Assembly (NCBI GenBank): GCA_028694405.1
Contig: JAQUTM010000074.1
Coordinates: 1-9,902, forward strand
Direction: 5' to 3'
DNA length: 9,902 nt
DNA from: Oscillospiraceae bacterium
GTDB lineage: Bacteria; Bacillota; Clostridia; Oscillospirales; Ruminococcaceae
The translations under genes and the position numbers were made by a program. The notes below the pieces were generated by a model. It ran no database searches and was not told the origin of the DNA. It saw only the letters and a list, made by a program, of their open reading frames with translations. Positions 1-6,726 of the stretch are shown in pieces; position 1 is the first letter of the stretch, and each line of letters opens with the position of its first letter.

Positions 1-167
1 TCTTCCATAGGCTCGGCATACATGGTGCTTTGCGCCTTATATACTTTAAACTCACCAAGGCTTTTCAGCTTTTTGCGCATGGTGCGCATAAGGGTGGTTT
101 CAAACGAAACGCGGTTTAAGCCCTTTAATGCCATCTCGCCTTGATATGCCATTATCAATTCTCTCAT
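1..167 (-). CDS. thiI: tRNA 4-thiouridine sulfurtransferase ThiI, N-terminal fragment
   Basis: This is the first 55 codons of a gene that continues beyond the left edge. The protein begins MRELIMAYQGEMALKGLNR and continues with a basic helix (MRKKLKSLGEF) and AQSTMYAEP. This matches the N-terminal ferredoxin-like region of ThiI, with the family's typical 'GE-ALKGLNR' signature. ThiI adenylates U8 of tRNA and inserts sulfur from a cysteine desulfurase persulfide to make 4-thiouridine; in some bacteria it also serves thiamine synthesis. The ATG at 165-167 is chosen because a GGAG Shine-Dalgarno (175-178) sits 7 nt upstream. The gene starts 45 nt after the cysteine desulfurase stop codon, with no terminator between them, so the two should share a transcript. 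The THUMP, PP-loop and any rhodanese domain lie outside the window, so it is unknown whether this is the short form without rhodanese. Confidence 0.9.
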   Translation of the reverse strand, partial: MRELIMAYQGEMALKGLNRVSFETTLMRTMRKKLKSLGEFKVYKAQSTMYAEPME

Positions 168-212
168 TTTTTATCTCCGTTCTCTTTCACGTCTTTTTTT
201 CGTAAACAGGTG

Positions 213-1349
213 TCAGCGGCGCACCTTTGCCAGCTTTTCACACCCTTCTGTTAAAGCGGCAAGCAATGCGTCTACCGCTTGGGGCGTAGTGGTATCGCCC
301 ATGCTAATGCGCAAAGCACTGTCCCTGCGCATATTGCTAAGGCCCATGGCCGCCAAGGTATGGCTGGCGGCGCCTTTGCTGCAGGCGCTGCCGCTGCTGA
401 CATAAATATCTCTCGCCTCTAAATAGTGCAGCAGCGTCTCACTGCGCACCTTATCAAACGAGACATTTAAAATATATGGTAAAGCATCACTTGGCGAGTT
501 TACACTGGCGCGGGATATGGCAGCAAGACCTTGGCGCAGCTGTGCGTTTAGGGCCTGCATTTTTGCGGCATTTTGGGCAATGCAGGGCTGCATTAAGCTG
601 CACGCCTTTGCAAAGCCTGCAATATAGGGTACATTTTCTGTGCCGGGCCGCAGGCCGCGCTCTTGTCCGCCGCCTAAAAAAGGTGGGTCAATATGATAGT
701 TTTTGCGCAGATACAGCGCCGCAATGCCCTTGGGAGCATGTACCTTGTGGCCGCTTACGGCGTAACTGTCAATTTTGGTGGCGGCGAGTGCTGTGGGCAG
801 CTTTAAAAACGCCTGTACCCCGTCCACATGCACGGCAGTACGGCTGTTTTTTTGCTTTACCTGCTCTGCCAAGGCGGCAACATCAATAATAGTGCCAATT
901 TCGTTATTTACATGCATGGCACATACAAGGGCTGTTTTTTCGTTTACCCGTGCCAGCATTTTTTCGGTATCTACCACGCCGTTTTCATTGGGGTTTACAA
1001 AATTTACCGTCCAGCCTTCCTTTTCAAGGCGCTGCATTACGTTGTTCACACTTGGGTGCTCGTACCCTGTACAAACAATATTGTTTGCCCAGTTTTGGCG
1101 TGCCCGCAGCGCACCCAAAATAGCAATATTGTTGCTTTCGCTGCCGCAGGCGGTAAAAACCACTTCGCCTGCACCACAGCCCATTGCTGCCGCAACAGCG
1201 GCGCGGGCGTTGTTCATCACCTGCTCGCTTTTGGCGCCGGGTGTGTATAAGCTGCTGGGGTTGGCAAAGTGCTGTGCCATAACAGCTGAAATTTCCTCTA
1301 TAACCTGTGGGTCAACCTGCGTGGTTGCCGAATTATCAAAGTAAAACAT
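213..1349 (-). CDS. Cysteine desulfurase (NifS/IscS-like, PLP-dependent), probable sulfur donor for ThiI
   Basis: This 378-aa class V aminotransferase converts L-cysteine to alanine and carries the sulfur as an enzyme persulfide. Visible family motifs in order are FDNSATT at the N-terminus (4-10), GSESNN (69-74), EHPSV with the PLP-stacking His98, HVNNEIGT (146-153), HVDGVQAF with Asp176 and Gln179, and SGHK with the Schiff-base Lys202. GGGQERGLRPGTENV follows (226-240), then SSGSACS with the catalytic Cys323, and LRISMG (347-351). Length and the extended SSGSAC loop fit the NifS/IscS-like group I enzymes rather than SufS. A GGAGG Shine-Dalgarno (1356-1360) lies 6 nt upstream of the ATG. thiI follows 45 nt downstream. 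Pairing of a desulfurase with ThiI is established in Bacillus (NifZ-ThiI), so tRNA thiolation is the most likely job. No IscU-type scaffold is visible, though genes beyond the left edge are unseen. The exact subfamily symbol is left open. Confidence 0.95.
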   Translation of the reverse strand: MFYFDNSATTQVDPQVIEEISAVMAQHFANPSSLYTPGAKSEQVMNNARAAVAAAMGCGAGEVVFTACGSESNNIAILGALRARQNWANNIVCTGYEHPSVNNVMQRLEKEGWTVNFVNPNENGVVDTEKMLARVNEKTALVCAMHVNNEIGTIIDVAALAEQVKQKNSRTAVHVDGVQAFLKLPTALAATKIDSYAVSGHKVHAPKGIAALYLRKNYHIDPPFLGGGQERGLRPGTENVPYIAGFAKACSLMQPCIAQNAAKMQALNAQLRQGLAAISRASVNSPSDALPYILNVSFDKVRSETLLHYLEARDIYVSSGSACSKGAASHTLAAMGLSNMRRDSALRISMGDTTTPQAVDALLAALTEGCEKLAKVRR

Positions 1350-1403
1350 GAAGTGCCTCCACGGCGTTTGCTACGCCCGTGCTACATAAAATAATATCAC
1401 TTT

Positions 1404-1433
1404 ATTATACTACAACGTGGCGGAAAACGTCAA
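1404..1433 (-). promoter_or_regulatory. Predicted sigma-A-type promoter of the cysteine desulfurase-thiI operon
   Basis: On the minus strand there is a TTGACG -35 box (1428-1433), an 18-nt spacer and a perfect TATAAT -10 box (1404-1409). The predicted start is near 1397, giving a leader of roughly 50 nt before the ATG at 1349. No operator or riboswitch-like structure is seen in that short leader, so expression may be largely constitutive. The prediction rests on consensus match only. Confidence 0.75.
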
Positions 1434-1483
1434 AGAAATTGCCTGTCCCAAAAAAATTTTACAGATATTTTGCCGATATATAA

Positions 1484-1583
1484 AAAAAACGGTATTTTCC
1501 TCTTTTTGCTTTGCAAAAATCAGCTGTGCCCTCTGTGGCTTTCGCTGGGCTTTTGCAAGCTTAAAAGTAAAATACCGTTTTTT
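1484..1583 (-). terminator. Long imperfect palindrome acting as terminator of the RND-TetR operon, possibly bidirectional
   Basis: A perfect 15-bp inverted repeat (1484-1498 and 1569-1583, core CGGTATTTT/AAAATACCG) encloses 70 nt. The interior also folds back: GCTTTGCAAAA at 1508-1518 pairs with TTTTGCAAGC at 1551-1560 with one bulge, and CAGC at 1521-1524 pairs with GCTG at 1544-1547. The whole 100 bp can thus form one long interrupted stem. Read on the minus strand, the stem ends in a run of eight T (from 1489 down to 1482), 42 nt after the TetR stop codon. On the plus strand the right arm ends in six T (1578-1583). This fits an intrinsic terminator, but it is unusually long for one and could also be a small palindromic repeat element. 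Confidence 0.7.
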
Positions 1584-1624
1584 ATTTATAGCTTTAAAGG
1601 CATGCAGACAAACGCGCCCCGCGG

Positions 1625-2233
1625 TTACGCCAACATTTTAACAAGCATTTGGTAGCTGTACTGCTTTGCCTGCTGTATTTGGTTTTGGTTTATGGTTTGG
1701 CCGTTGCGGCAGATATACTGCGCAAAGCCCGTCAGGGCTGCGGCGGTGGCCTGCTCTATATACGCATTTGGGTGGTTTGGGCTTAAAATGCCCTCGGTTA
1801 CGCCTTTTTTTATTACACCGCTAAAAAGCTGTTCCATTCTTTTTGTCTGTGCCCGCATGGCGGGCTCGTAGGTTTGGGTGTAGCGGTAAATTTGCTGGGT
1901 GTCTACACCGCTCATCATAATTTGAAACGTTGTTTTATGCTGCTTTACGCTTTGGGCGCTAAGCTCCATAAGAATCTGCCACTTTTGCTCAAAGGTGCCT
2001 GCCGCGTCTACACAGCTTTGGGCGTGGCGGGTGGAGGTATCTAAAAAATACAGCAATGCGCGGGCAATAATTTGCTCCTTGCTCTCAAAATATTCGTAAA
2101 GCGTCCCCTTGCCTATGCCTGCGGCGGCAGCTATATCCTGCACCTTTACGGTGTACATATTTACGCCGTCGTTCATCAGCTTTTCAAGCCCTTTAAAAAC
2201 CAAAATTTCTTTTTCGCTGTAATCCGTTTGCAT
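1625..2233 (-). CDS. TetR/AcrR-family transcriptional repressor, probable regulator of the upstream RND pump
   Basis: This is a 202-aa protein with the usual TetR length and plan. The N-terminal DNA-binding domain spans about residues 1-55, with a helix-turn-helix at 31-50 (VQDIAAAAGIGKGTLYEYF) followed by SKEQI. This is the canonical TetR recognition helix and the start of helix 4. The remainder is an all-helical ligand-binding and dimerisation domain without recognisable specificity. The start codon shares one base with the permease stop (TAATG at 2231-2235), and its Shine-Dalgarno GGAGG (2241-2245) lies inside the permease gene 7 nt upstream. Translation is therefore probably coupled to that of the pump. 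The only classic TetR-type palindrome seen in the window lies at the operon promoter (6311-6326), which suggests autoregulation of the whole operon with release by a pump substrate. The ligand cannot be inferred. Confidence 0.92.
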   Translation of the reverse strand: MQTDYSEKEILVFKGLEKLMNDGVNMYTVKVQDIAAAAGIGKGTLYEYFESKEQIIARALLYFLDTSTRHAQSCVDAAGTFEQKWQILMELSAQSVKQHKTTFQIMMSGVDTQQIYRYTQTYEPAMRAQTKRMEQLFSGVIKKGVTEGILSPNHPNAYIEQATAAALTGFAQYICRNGQTINQNQIQQAKQYSYQMLVKMLA

Positions 2234-5200
2234 TATACGTCCTCCACATCAACTGCTTTTACTGCTTTGCGATAAAAAACATCATACAGGGCAGGTACAA
2301 TATATAACGTCATGAAAGTAGAATATGCAAGGCCGCCTATGGTAACAATGGCCATGGGCTGCGTCATATCGCTGCCGCTGCCAATGCCAAGCGCCATGGT
2401 ACTCATGGCCAAAATGGTGGTTAGCGCTGTCATCAAAATGGGACGCATGCGCGTGCGGCCTGTTACAATAAGCGCCTCGCGTTTTTCGGTGCCGCCAAGG
2501 CGCAGCTGATTTACATAGTCTACAAAAACAATGCCGTTGTTTACCACAACGCCGCTTAACACCAAAAAGCCCAGCATGGAAATAATGCTTAAATCGCTGC
2601 CGGTGATAAGCAAAGCCAGCAAACCGCCTGTAAACGCCAAGGGAATGGTAAAAATAACAATAAACGGGCTAAGCAGGCTTTGAAACTGTGCCACCATAAT
2701 CAAATAGATAAAGGCAATCGCCAGAGAAATCATTTTTATTAAATCTACCAAAGCGCTGTTGATTGTTTCGTTTTCGCCGCTTATCTCAATGGTGTAGCCC
2801 TCCGGCGGCGTGTAGCCTGCCAGCTGCTTTTCAAAGTCTCGAGAGACCAACCCAATGTTATGCGCGGCGTCAATGCCTGCCGTAACGGTTACATAGCGGC
2901 TTTGGTTGTCTCGGTTTATGGCGGCCATGCCCTCGGCTGTTTCCATTGTGGCAATGTCGCCTAAAACAATATCGGTCTCTTCTCCGTTTAACGTACCTGT
3001 CAGCTTATACTCTAAAATATTTTCGCTTGTAAGCGCATTGGTTTCGTCTGTAATTACAATTACGGGGTAATCGATATTTCCAATGGTTAAAATGGTTGCG
3101 GTGTTTTCGGTTTTAACGGCAGTGGCAATTTCACTGTATACCTGTGCCACAGTAAAGCCATAGCGCATTGCCTGTGTTTTGTTTACGGTAATGCGCAGCT
3201 CTTGGGTTGTCTCTCCAAGGCCGGTATCTATATCAACTGTGCCGGGGGTTTTTGCAAGCAAATCTGCCACGTCGTTTGCAATGCTGCGCAGGGTGTCGGT
3301 GTCACGGCCCTTTACCACAATGCTCATACCGCTGCCCCCAAGGGCAGATAAATCCATATTGTTGCCGCTGACACTGATTTCACAGGGCAAATCCGCTGTG
3401 GCGTCTTTTATCAGCTGCTCCATTTGCGCGTTTGTGTGGCTGCGCTTTGTGCTAAGCAGCACATAGTAGCTCATGGCGGTGTCATCGCCGCCGCCAAGCC
3501 CAAGCATGGCTGTGCCGCCGCTGCCGCCGCTCATGGCGCCTACGGTTTCAACGTCCGGCAAATCTGCAAGGCGCTGCGCAACGGTATCTGCCATTTCCCA
3601 TGCATCTGCTTTTTTGGTGCCTTTTTCCATGGTCATGCTCACGCTCATTTGGTCAGATTCCATAGACGGCATAAAGCTTGTACCCATGCGTGTAACCACA
3701 ACACCGCTAAAAATAAGCAGCGCCATTGCCGCGCTTAAAATACCCGCTTTGTGCTTTAGTGTAAAGCGCAAAGATTTTTCATACAGAGCAATTACCTTGT
3801 CAAACAGCGGGTGTGATTTTTCGGCGGTGTTTTTCAGCATACCTGCACTCATGGCGGGCACTACGGTAAGCGCTACCAAAAGGCTTGCCACTAAGCTGTA
3901 GCCAATGGTAAGGCCCATATCGGTAAACAGCTGGCGGCTGATGCCTTGCGTAAACACAATGGGTAAAAACACACAGATAGTTGTAAGGGTACTTGCAAAA
4001 ATGGCGCCGCTAACCTGCTGGGCACCCTTTACCGCCGCCTTAACAGCAGGCACGCCCTCATTGCGCAGCCGATAGATATTTTCAATAACCACAATGCTGT
4101 TATCCACCAGCATACCAACACCAAGAGCAAGACCCGAAAGGCTGATGATGTTTAGGGTTACACCGCTAAAGTACATAAGCACAACGGCAAACAGCAGGCT
4201 TATGGGTATGCTAAAAGCAATAATTAAGGTTGGCTTTATATCTTTTAAAAATAAAATTAAAATCAGTACCGCCAACAACCCGCCGTACAGCAGGTTGCTT
4301 AGCACGCTGTTTATAATAATGTCAATGTAAACGCCTTGGTCCATCAAGGCTGTAAAATGCATATTGGAGTTTGTATTTTGTAAGCCTGCCGCCACTTTTT
4401 TAATGGCCTTTGTAACGGTAGAGGTTGAGGAGGTGCTTTGCTTTTGAAACGAGATAACCACACCGTCGTTGCCGTTAATTTTTGCATAGCTGTCGCCCAC
4501 GTTGTTGGTTAGGGTTACGTCTGCCACATCACTTAAATAAATGTCGCCTACGCCCTCGGCGTCTATGTTAAACAACAGGCTGTTTTCCAGCTGTGCCACA
4601 TCGGCGTATTTTTCGCCAACCTTTACGGTGTAGCTCTCACCGTTTTGGGTAATGCTGCCTGCGGGCATACTAAAGTTTTGCGCCATTAAAATGTTGCTTA
4701 GCATGGTTTGGGTAACAATACCGTTTAAGTCTGCTTTTTTTAACGCGGCGTCACGGGCCTCGTCCAGTTGCTTTTGTCCGTCTTTCAGCTGCTCTTTGGC
4801 GCTGTCAAGCTGGTCTGCTGCACTGTCCAGCTGCTTTTTGGCAGTTTCCATTGCCGTTTTGCCGCTGCTAATTTCAATTTCGCCCTTGGTTAGCTCATTT
4901 ACGGCTGTAAGCTTGCCTGCCTCTAAGGCTTTTTGTGCTTGGGTAAGCTTATCAATTTGGGATTGCAATGTGGTTTTTGTTGCCTTTGCCGCCACAAGAC
5001 GCGTTTCTATGTTGGTCATTTCGGCATTGATTTCCGCTATGCGGGCGGCAGGGTTTAATGCGCTTGCAAACCAGGTGCGGCTTAGAGCCGAAACAGGTGT
5101 AAGCGCCGCTTGCGGCACGCCCACCGCCAACAGCTTTGCCGACTCGGCAGCCAGCAGCTCGGCATAGCGTGCATCTGTCATGGCGGTTTTGATGTATTCC

Positions 5201-6282
5201 TGTGCAGACAGCGCGCTGTCTGCGTTTAATTTTGCCTGTTCGGCAGCCTGCTGGGCGCTGTCTGTAATGCCGTTTATTGCCGTTTGACGGTCTGCTTTGT
5301 CTTGACCTACAATGCCCAACGAAACCGACGGTATTCCGTTTGTAAGCTGCCCCAGCAGCGTTTGCATACCGGCGTCTGTTGCGGCGTTCATCATTTGCAG
5401 CTCGCCGTTAAAGGCAGCCTTTTGGGCGGTTAACGTGGCCTCCTCGCTTGTCAGCGCGTTCATTTGGGCAAGCCCTTGGCTTAGCTGTACGCTGTTGCTT
5501 GCCAGCTCGTCAAACACCTGTCCTTTTTTGTCGGCAAGCTCACTTTCGCCCTTTTCAAGCTCCGCTTGACTGTCTGTCAGCTTTTGGCGTCCGTCCGCAA
5601 TTTCGGCATAGCCATCTGCAATTTCCTTTTGGGCGTCCCGCAGCTCTTGCTGTGCATCTGCAAGCTCTTTGTCCACACTTGCAAGCACCTTGTCGTTTAA
5701 CGCGTCTATTTTGCTTTGGTTTAACGTAACGTGTATCTGCTGCTCTAAAAGGCCGGTGGCGTTTACACTGGCAACGCCGTCTATGCGCTCAAATGCGGGT
5801 AAAACCTCGTCGTTAATATAGCGGCTCAGCTCTATAATATCCATGCCGTCCACGTCTACACTTGCCATCATAATGGGCATCATGTCGGGGTTTAGCTTCA
5901 TCATCATAGGCGCGCCCACGCTGTCCTCCAAGGCGGCTTTTGCCAAGTCAATATTTCCGCTCATCTCTATCATAACGCTGTCCATATTAACCGTCTGGCT
6001 AAATTCCAGTATTACAATGCTCACGTTTTCTTGGCTGATGCTTTGTATATTTTTAATGCCGCTTGTGGTGGCAAGTGCTTGCTCCAGCGGCTTTGTAACG
6101 GCCATTTCTACCTTTTCGGGGCTGGCGCCGGGGTATGTGGTCATCACCAGTACATAGGGCAAATCTAAACTGGGCAGCAAGTCGGTTGTCATGCCCATAA
6201 AGCTTACAACGCCCAATATAAGTACCATGATAACAGCAACCAGCACTGTCATAGGTTTTTTTACGCTAAACTTTGGTATCAT
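2233..6282 (-). CDS. RND-superfamily efflux permease (HAE1-like) with a large coiled-coil insertion
   Basis: This is a 1349-aa inner-membrane transporter; ordinary HAE1 permeases are about 1020-1050 aa. It starts MIPKFSVKKPMTVL, the typical RND N-terminus, with AGAGGA (6291-6296) placed 8 nt upstream. Likely membrane segments are TM1 about 10-30, TM2-6 about 655-812, TM7 about 845-865 and TM8-12 about 1177-1335. The two large extracytoplasmic loops sit between TM1/2 and TM7/8. PN1-PN2 motifs such as YPGASPEKVEMAVTKPLE (50-67) are present. Between NQSKIDAL (188-195) and TQTMLSNILMAQN (524-536) about 315 residues are inserted, with regular heptads at 200-256 and 464-509. TM4 reads GMLVDNSIVVIENI (Asp727-Asn728 at the AcrB Asp407-Asp408 positions). 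TM10 has Asn1248 where AcrB has Lys940. No membrane-fusion protein or TolC-type channel is adjacent, as in many Gram-positive RND loci. Substrate is unknown: drugs, lipids or surfactant-like peptides are all possible. Confidence 0.93.
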   Translation of the reverse strand: MIPKFSVKKPMTVLVAVIMVLILGVVSFMGMTTDLLPSLDLPYVLVMTTYPGASPEKVEMAVTKPLEQALATTSGIKNIQSISQENVSIVILEFSQTVNMDSVMIEMSGNIDLAKAALEDSVGAPMMMKLNPDMMPIMMASVDVDGMDIIELSRYINDEVLPAFERIDGVASVNATGLLEQQIHVTLNQSKIDALNDKVLASVDKELADAQQELRDAQKEIADGYAEIADGRQKLTDSQAELEKGESELADKKGQVFDELASNSVQLSQGLAQMNALTSEEATLTAQKAAFNGELQMMNAATDAGMQTLLGQLTNGIPSVSLGIVGQDKADRQTAINGITDSAQQAAEQAKLNADSALSAQEYIKTAMTDARYAELLAAESAKLLAVGVPQAALTPVSALSRTWFASALNPAARIAEINAEMTNIETRLVAAKATKTTLQSQIDKLTQAQKALEAGKLTAVNELTKGEIEISSGKTAMETAKKQLDSAADQLDSAKEQLKDGQKQLDEARDAALKKADLNGIVTQTMLSNILMAQNFSMPAGSITQNGESYTVKVGEKYADVAQLENSLLFNIDAEGVGDIYLSDVADVTLTNNVGDSYAKINGNDGVVISFQKQSTSSTSTVTKAIKKVAAGLQNTNSNMHFTALMDQGVYIDIIINSVLSNLLYGGLLAVLILILFLKDIKPTLIIAFSIPISLLFAVVLMYFSGVTLNIISLSGLALGVGMLVDNSIVVIENIYRLRNEGVPAVKAAVKGAQQVSGAIFASTLTTICVFLPIVFTQGISRQLFTDMGLTIGYSLVASLLVALTVVPAMSAGMLKNTAEKSHPLFDKVIALYEKSLRFTLKHKAGILSAAMALLIFSGVVVTRMGTSFMPSMESDQMSVSMTMEKGTKKADAWEMADTVAQRLADLPDVETVGAMSGGSGGTAMLGLGGGDDTAMSYYVLLSTKRSHTNAQMEQLIKDATADLPCEISVSGNNMDLSALGGSGMSIVVKGRDTDTLRSIANDVADLLAKTPGTVDIDTGLGETTQELRITVNKTQAMRYGFTVAQVYSEIATAVKTENTATILTIGNIDYPVIVITDETNALTSENILEYKLTGTLNGEETDIVLGDIATMETAEGMAAINRDNQSRYVTVTAGIDAAHNIGLVSRDFEKQLAGYTPPEGYTIEISGENETINSALVDLIKMISLAIAFIYLIMVAQFQSLLSPFIVIFTIPLAFTGGLLALLITGSDLSIISMLGFLVLSGVVVNNGIVFVDYVNQLRLGGTEKREALIVTGRTRMRPILMTALTTILAMSTMALGIGSGSDMTQPMAIVTIGGLAYSTFMTLYIVPALYDVFYRKAVKAVDVEDV

Positions 6283-6310
6283 AGTTGTTTTCCTCTTTTC
6301 TCCGTCTCCC

Positions 6311-6326
6311 GACCGACCGGTCGGTC
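6311..6326. promoter_or_regulatory. Perfect 16-bp palindromic operator, probable TetR repressor binding site
   Basis: GACCGACCGGTCGGTC is an exact palindrome. Its half-site is itself repetitive (GACC-GACC), giving nested dyads. It lies 28 bp upstream of the permease ATG and about 9 bp downstream of the predicted -10 box, covering the expected transcription start, where a bound repressor would block initiation. GACCG/CGGTC half-sites are typical of TetR/AcrR operators, and the operon's last gene encodes a TetR repressor. No second copy is seen elsewhere in the window. Binding by that repressor is inferred. Confidence 0.82.
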
Positions 6327-6334
6327 ACTGGCTT

Positions 6335-6363
6335 ATTATAAAGCAAGGGTTATATAAATACAA
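6335..6363 (-). promoter_or_regulatory. Predicted promoter of the RND-TetR operon
   Basis: On the minus strand there is a perfect TATAAT -10 box (6335-6340). Seventeen nt upstream is TTGTAT (6358-6363), which keeps only the TTG of the -35 consensus. The predicted start is near 6328, at the edge of the palindromic operator. A strong -10 with a weak -35 beside an operator suits a repressed, inducible promoter. Assignment is by consensus and position only. Confidence 0.65.
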
Positions 6364-6375
6364 CAACCCGGTTGT
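6363..6375. repeat. Second dyad (ACAACC-C-GGTTGT) at the -35 region of the efflux operon
   Basis: Perfect 6-bp arms are separated by one base, touching the weak -35 box of the efflux promoter. Its sequence is unrelated to the GACCGACC operator, so it could be a site for a different regulator, for example an activator compensating for the poor -35. It could also be chance. Confidence 0.4.
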
Positions 6376-6726
6376 AAATAATTTGTTAATTTACGCGTTG
6401 TTTTTTGCCCGTAAGGCAAGTATAACAAGGGTATCTGCAATATTATCCGTATCTTTTATGCAAACAGAGCGTTTGGGGATATTTTTCTTTACACAGAGCA
6501 AAAAATTGTGTACCCTATGCTTAGAACAGCACATAAACAGACTTTTTACCCAGTAAACTGTACCATAGGCAAAAACAGCAACAGCCCACAAATTTAGTTT
6601 GCTGTGTAAGCAAAATACGCGCCGCAAGCCTTTAAAGCGGCCCACACTCTTTGTTAAAAAAAATAAAAAACTTAAGTCGCTTTTGCTTTTACGGTACAGC
6701 AAAACAGCGGCAGAACGGAGCATTTT
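6376..6726. other. Intergenic region between the efflux promoter and the flavoprotein gene
   Basis: About 350 bp without a gene I can support. It should hold the plus-strand promoter for the flavoprotein gene, but no convincing -35/-10 pair stands out. Small dyads are present: TTGCC/GGCAA at 6405-6419, TACACA/TGTGTA at 6490-6512 and GCCGC/GCGGC at 6621-6641. None has a U-tract that would make it an obvious terminator. A minus-strand open frame spans 6391-6723 (110 codons), but it has no family likeness, an erratic composition and no fitting Shine-Dalgarno, and I treat it as chance. Confidence 0.5.

Noticed and set aside
1417..1655. Short plus-strand ORFs of 61-74 codons in the gap between the sulfur and efflux operons.
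   Set aside because: They run across the promoter and the terminator palindrome, lack ribosome-binding sites and show no protein-like pattern.
4652..5729. Long plus-strand open frames opposite the RND coiled-coil region.
   Set aside because: They mirror a strongly supported minus-strand gene with Ala/Gln/Leu-rich repeats, which produce open frames on the other strand; their translations are low-complexity and lack their own start signals.
6405..6419. TTGCC/GGCAA hairpin beside a T-run.
   Set aside because: The T-run precedes the stem on the plus strand and becomes A on the minus strand, so it cannot act as a terminator in either direction.
6391..6723. A 110-codon minus-strand open frame between the efflux promoter and the flavoprotein gene.
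   Set aside because: No family resemblance, erratic Lys/Cys/Phe-rich composition, no good Shine-Dalgarno, and it overlaps the flavoprotein's own upstream region and ribosome-binding site.
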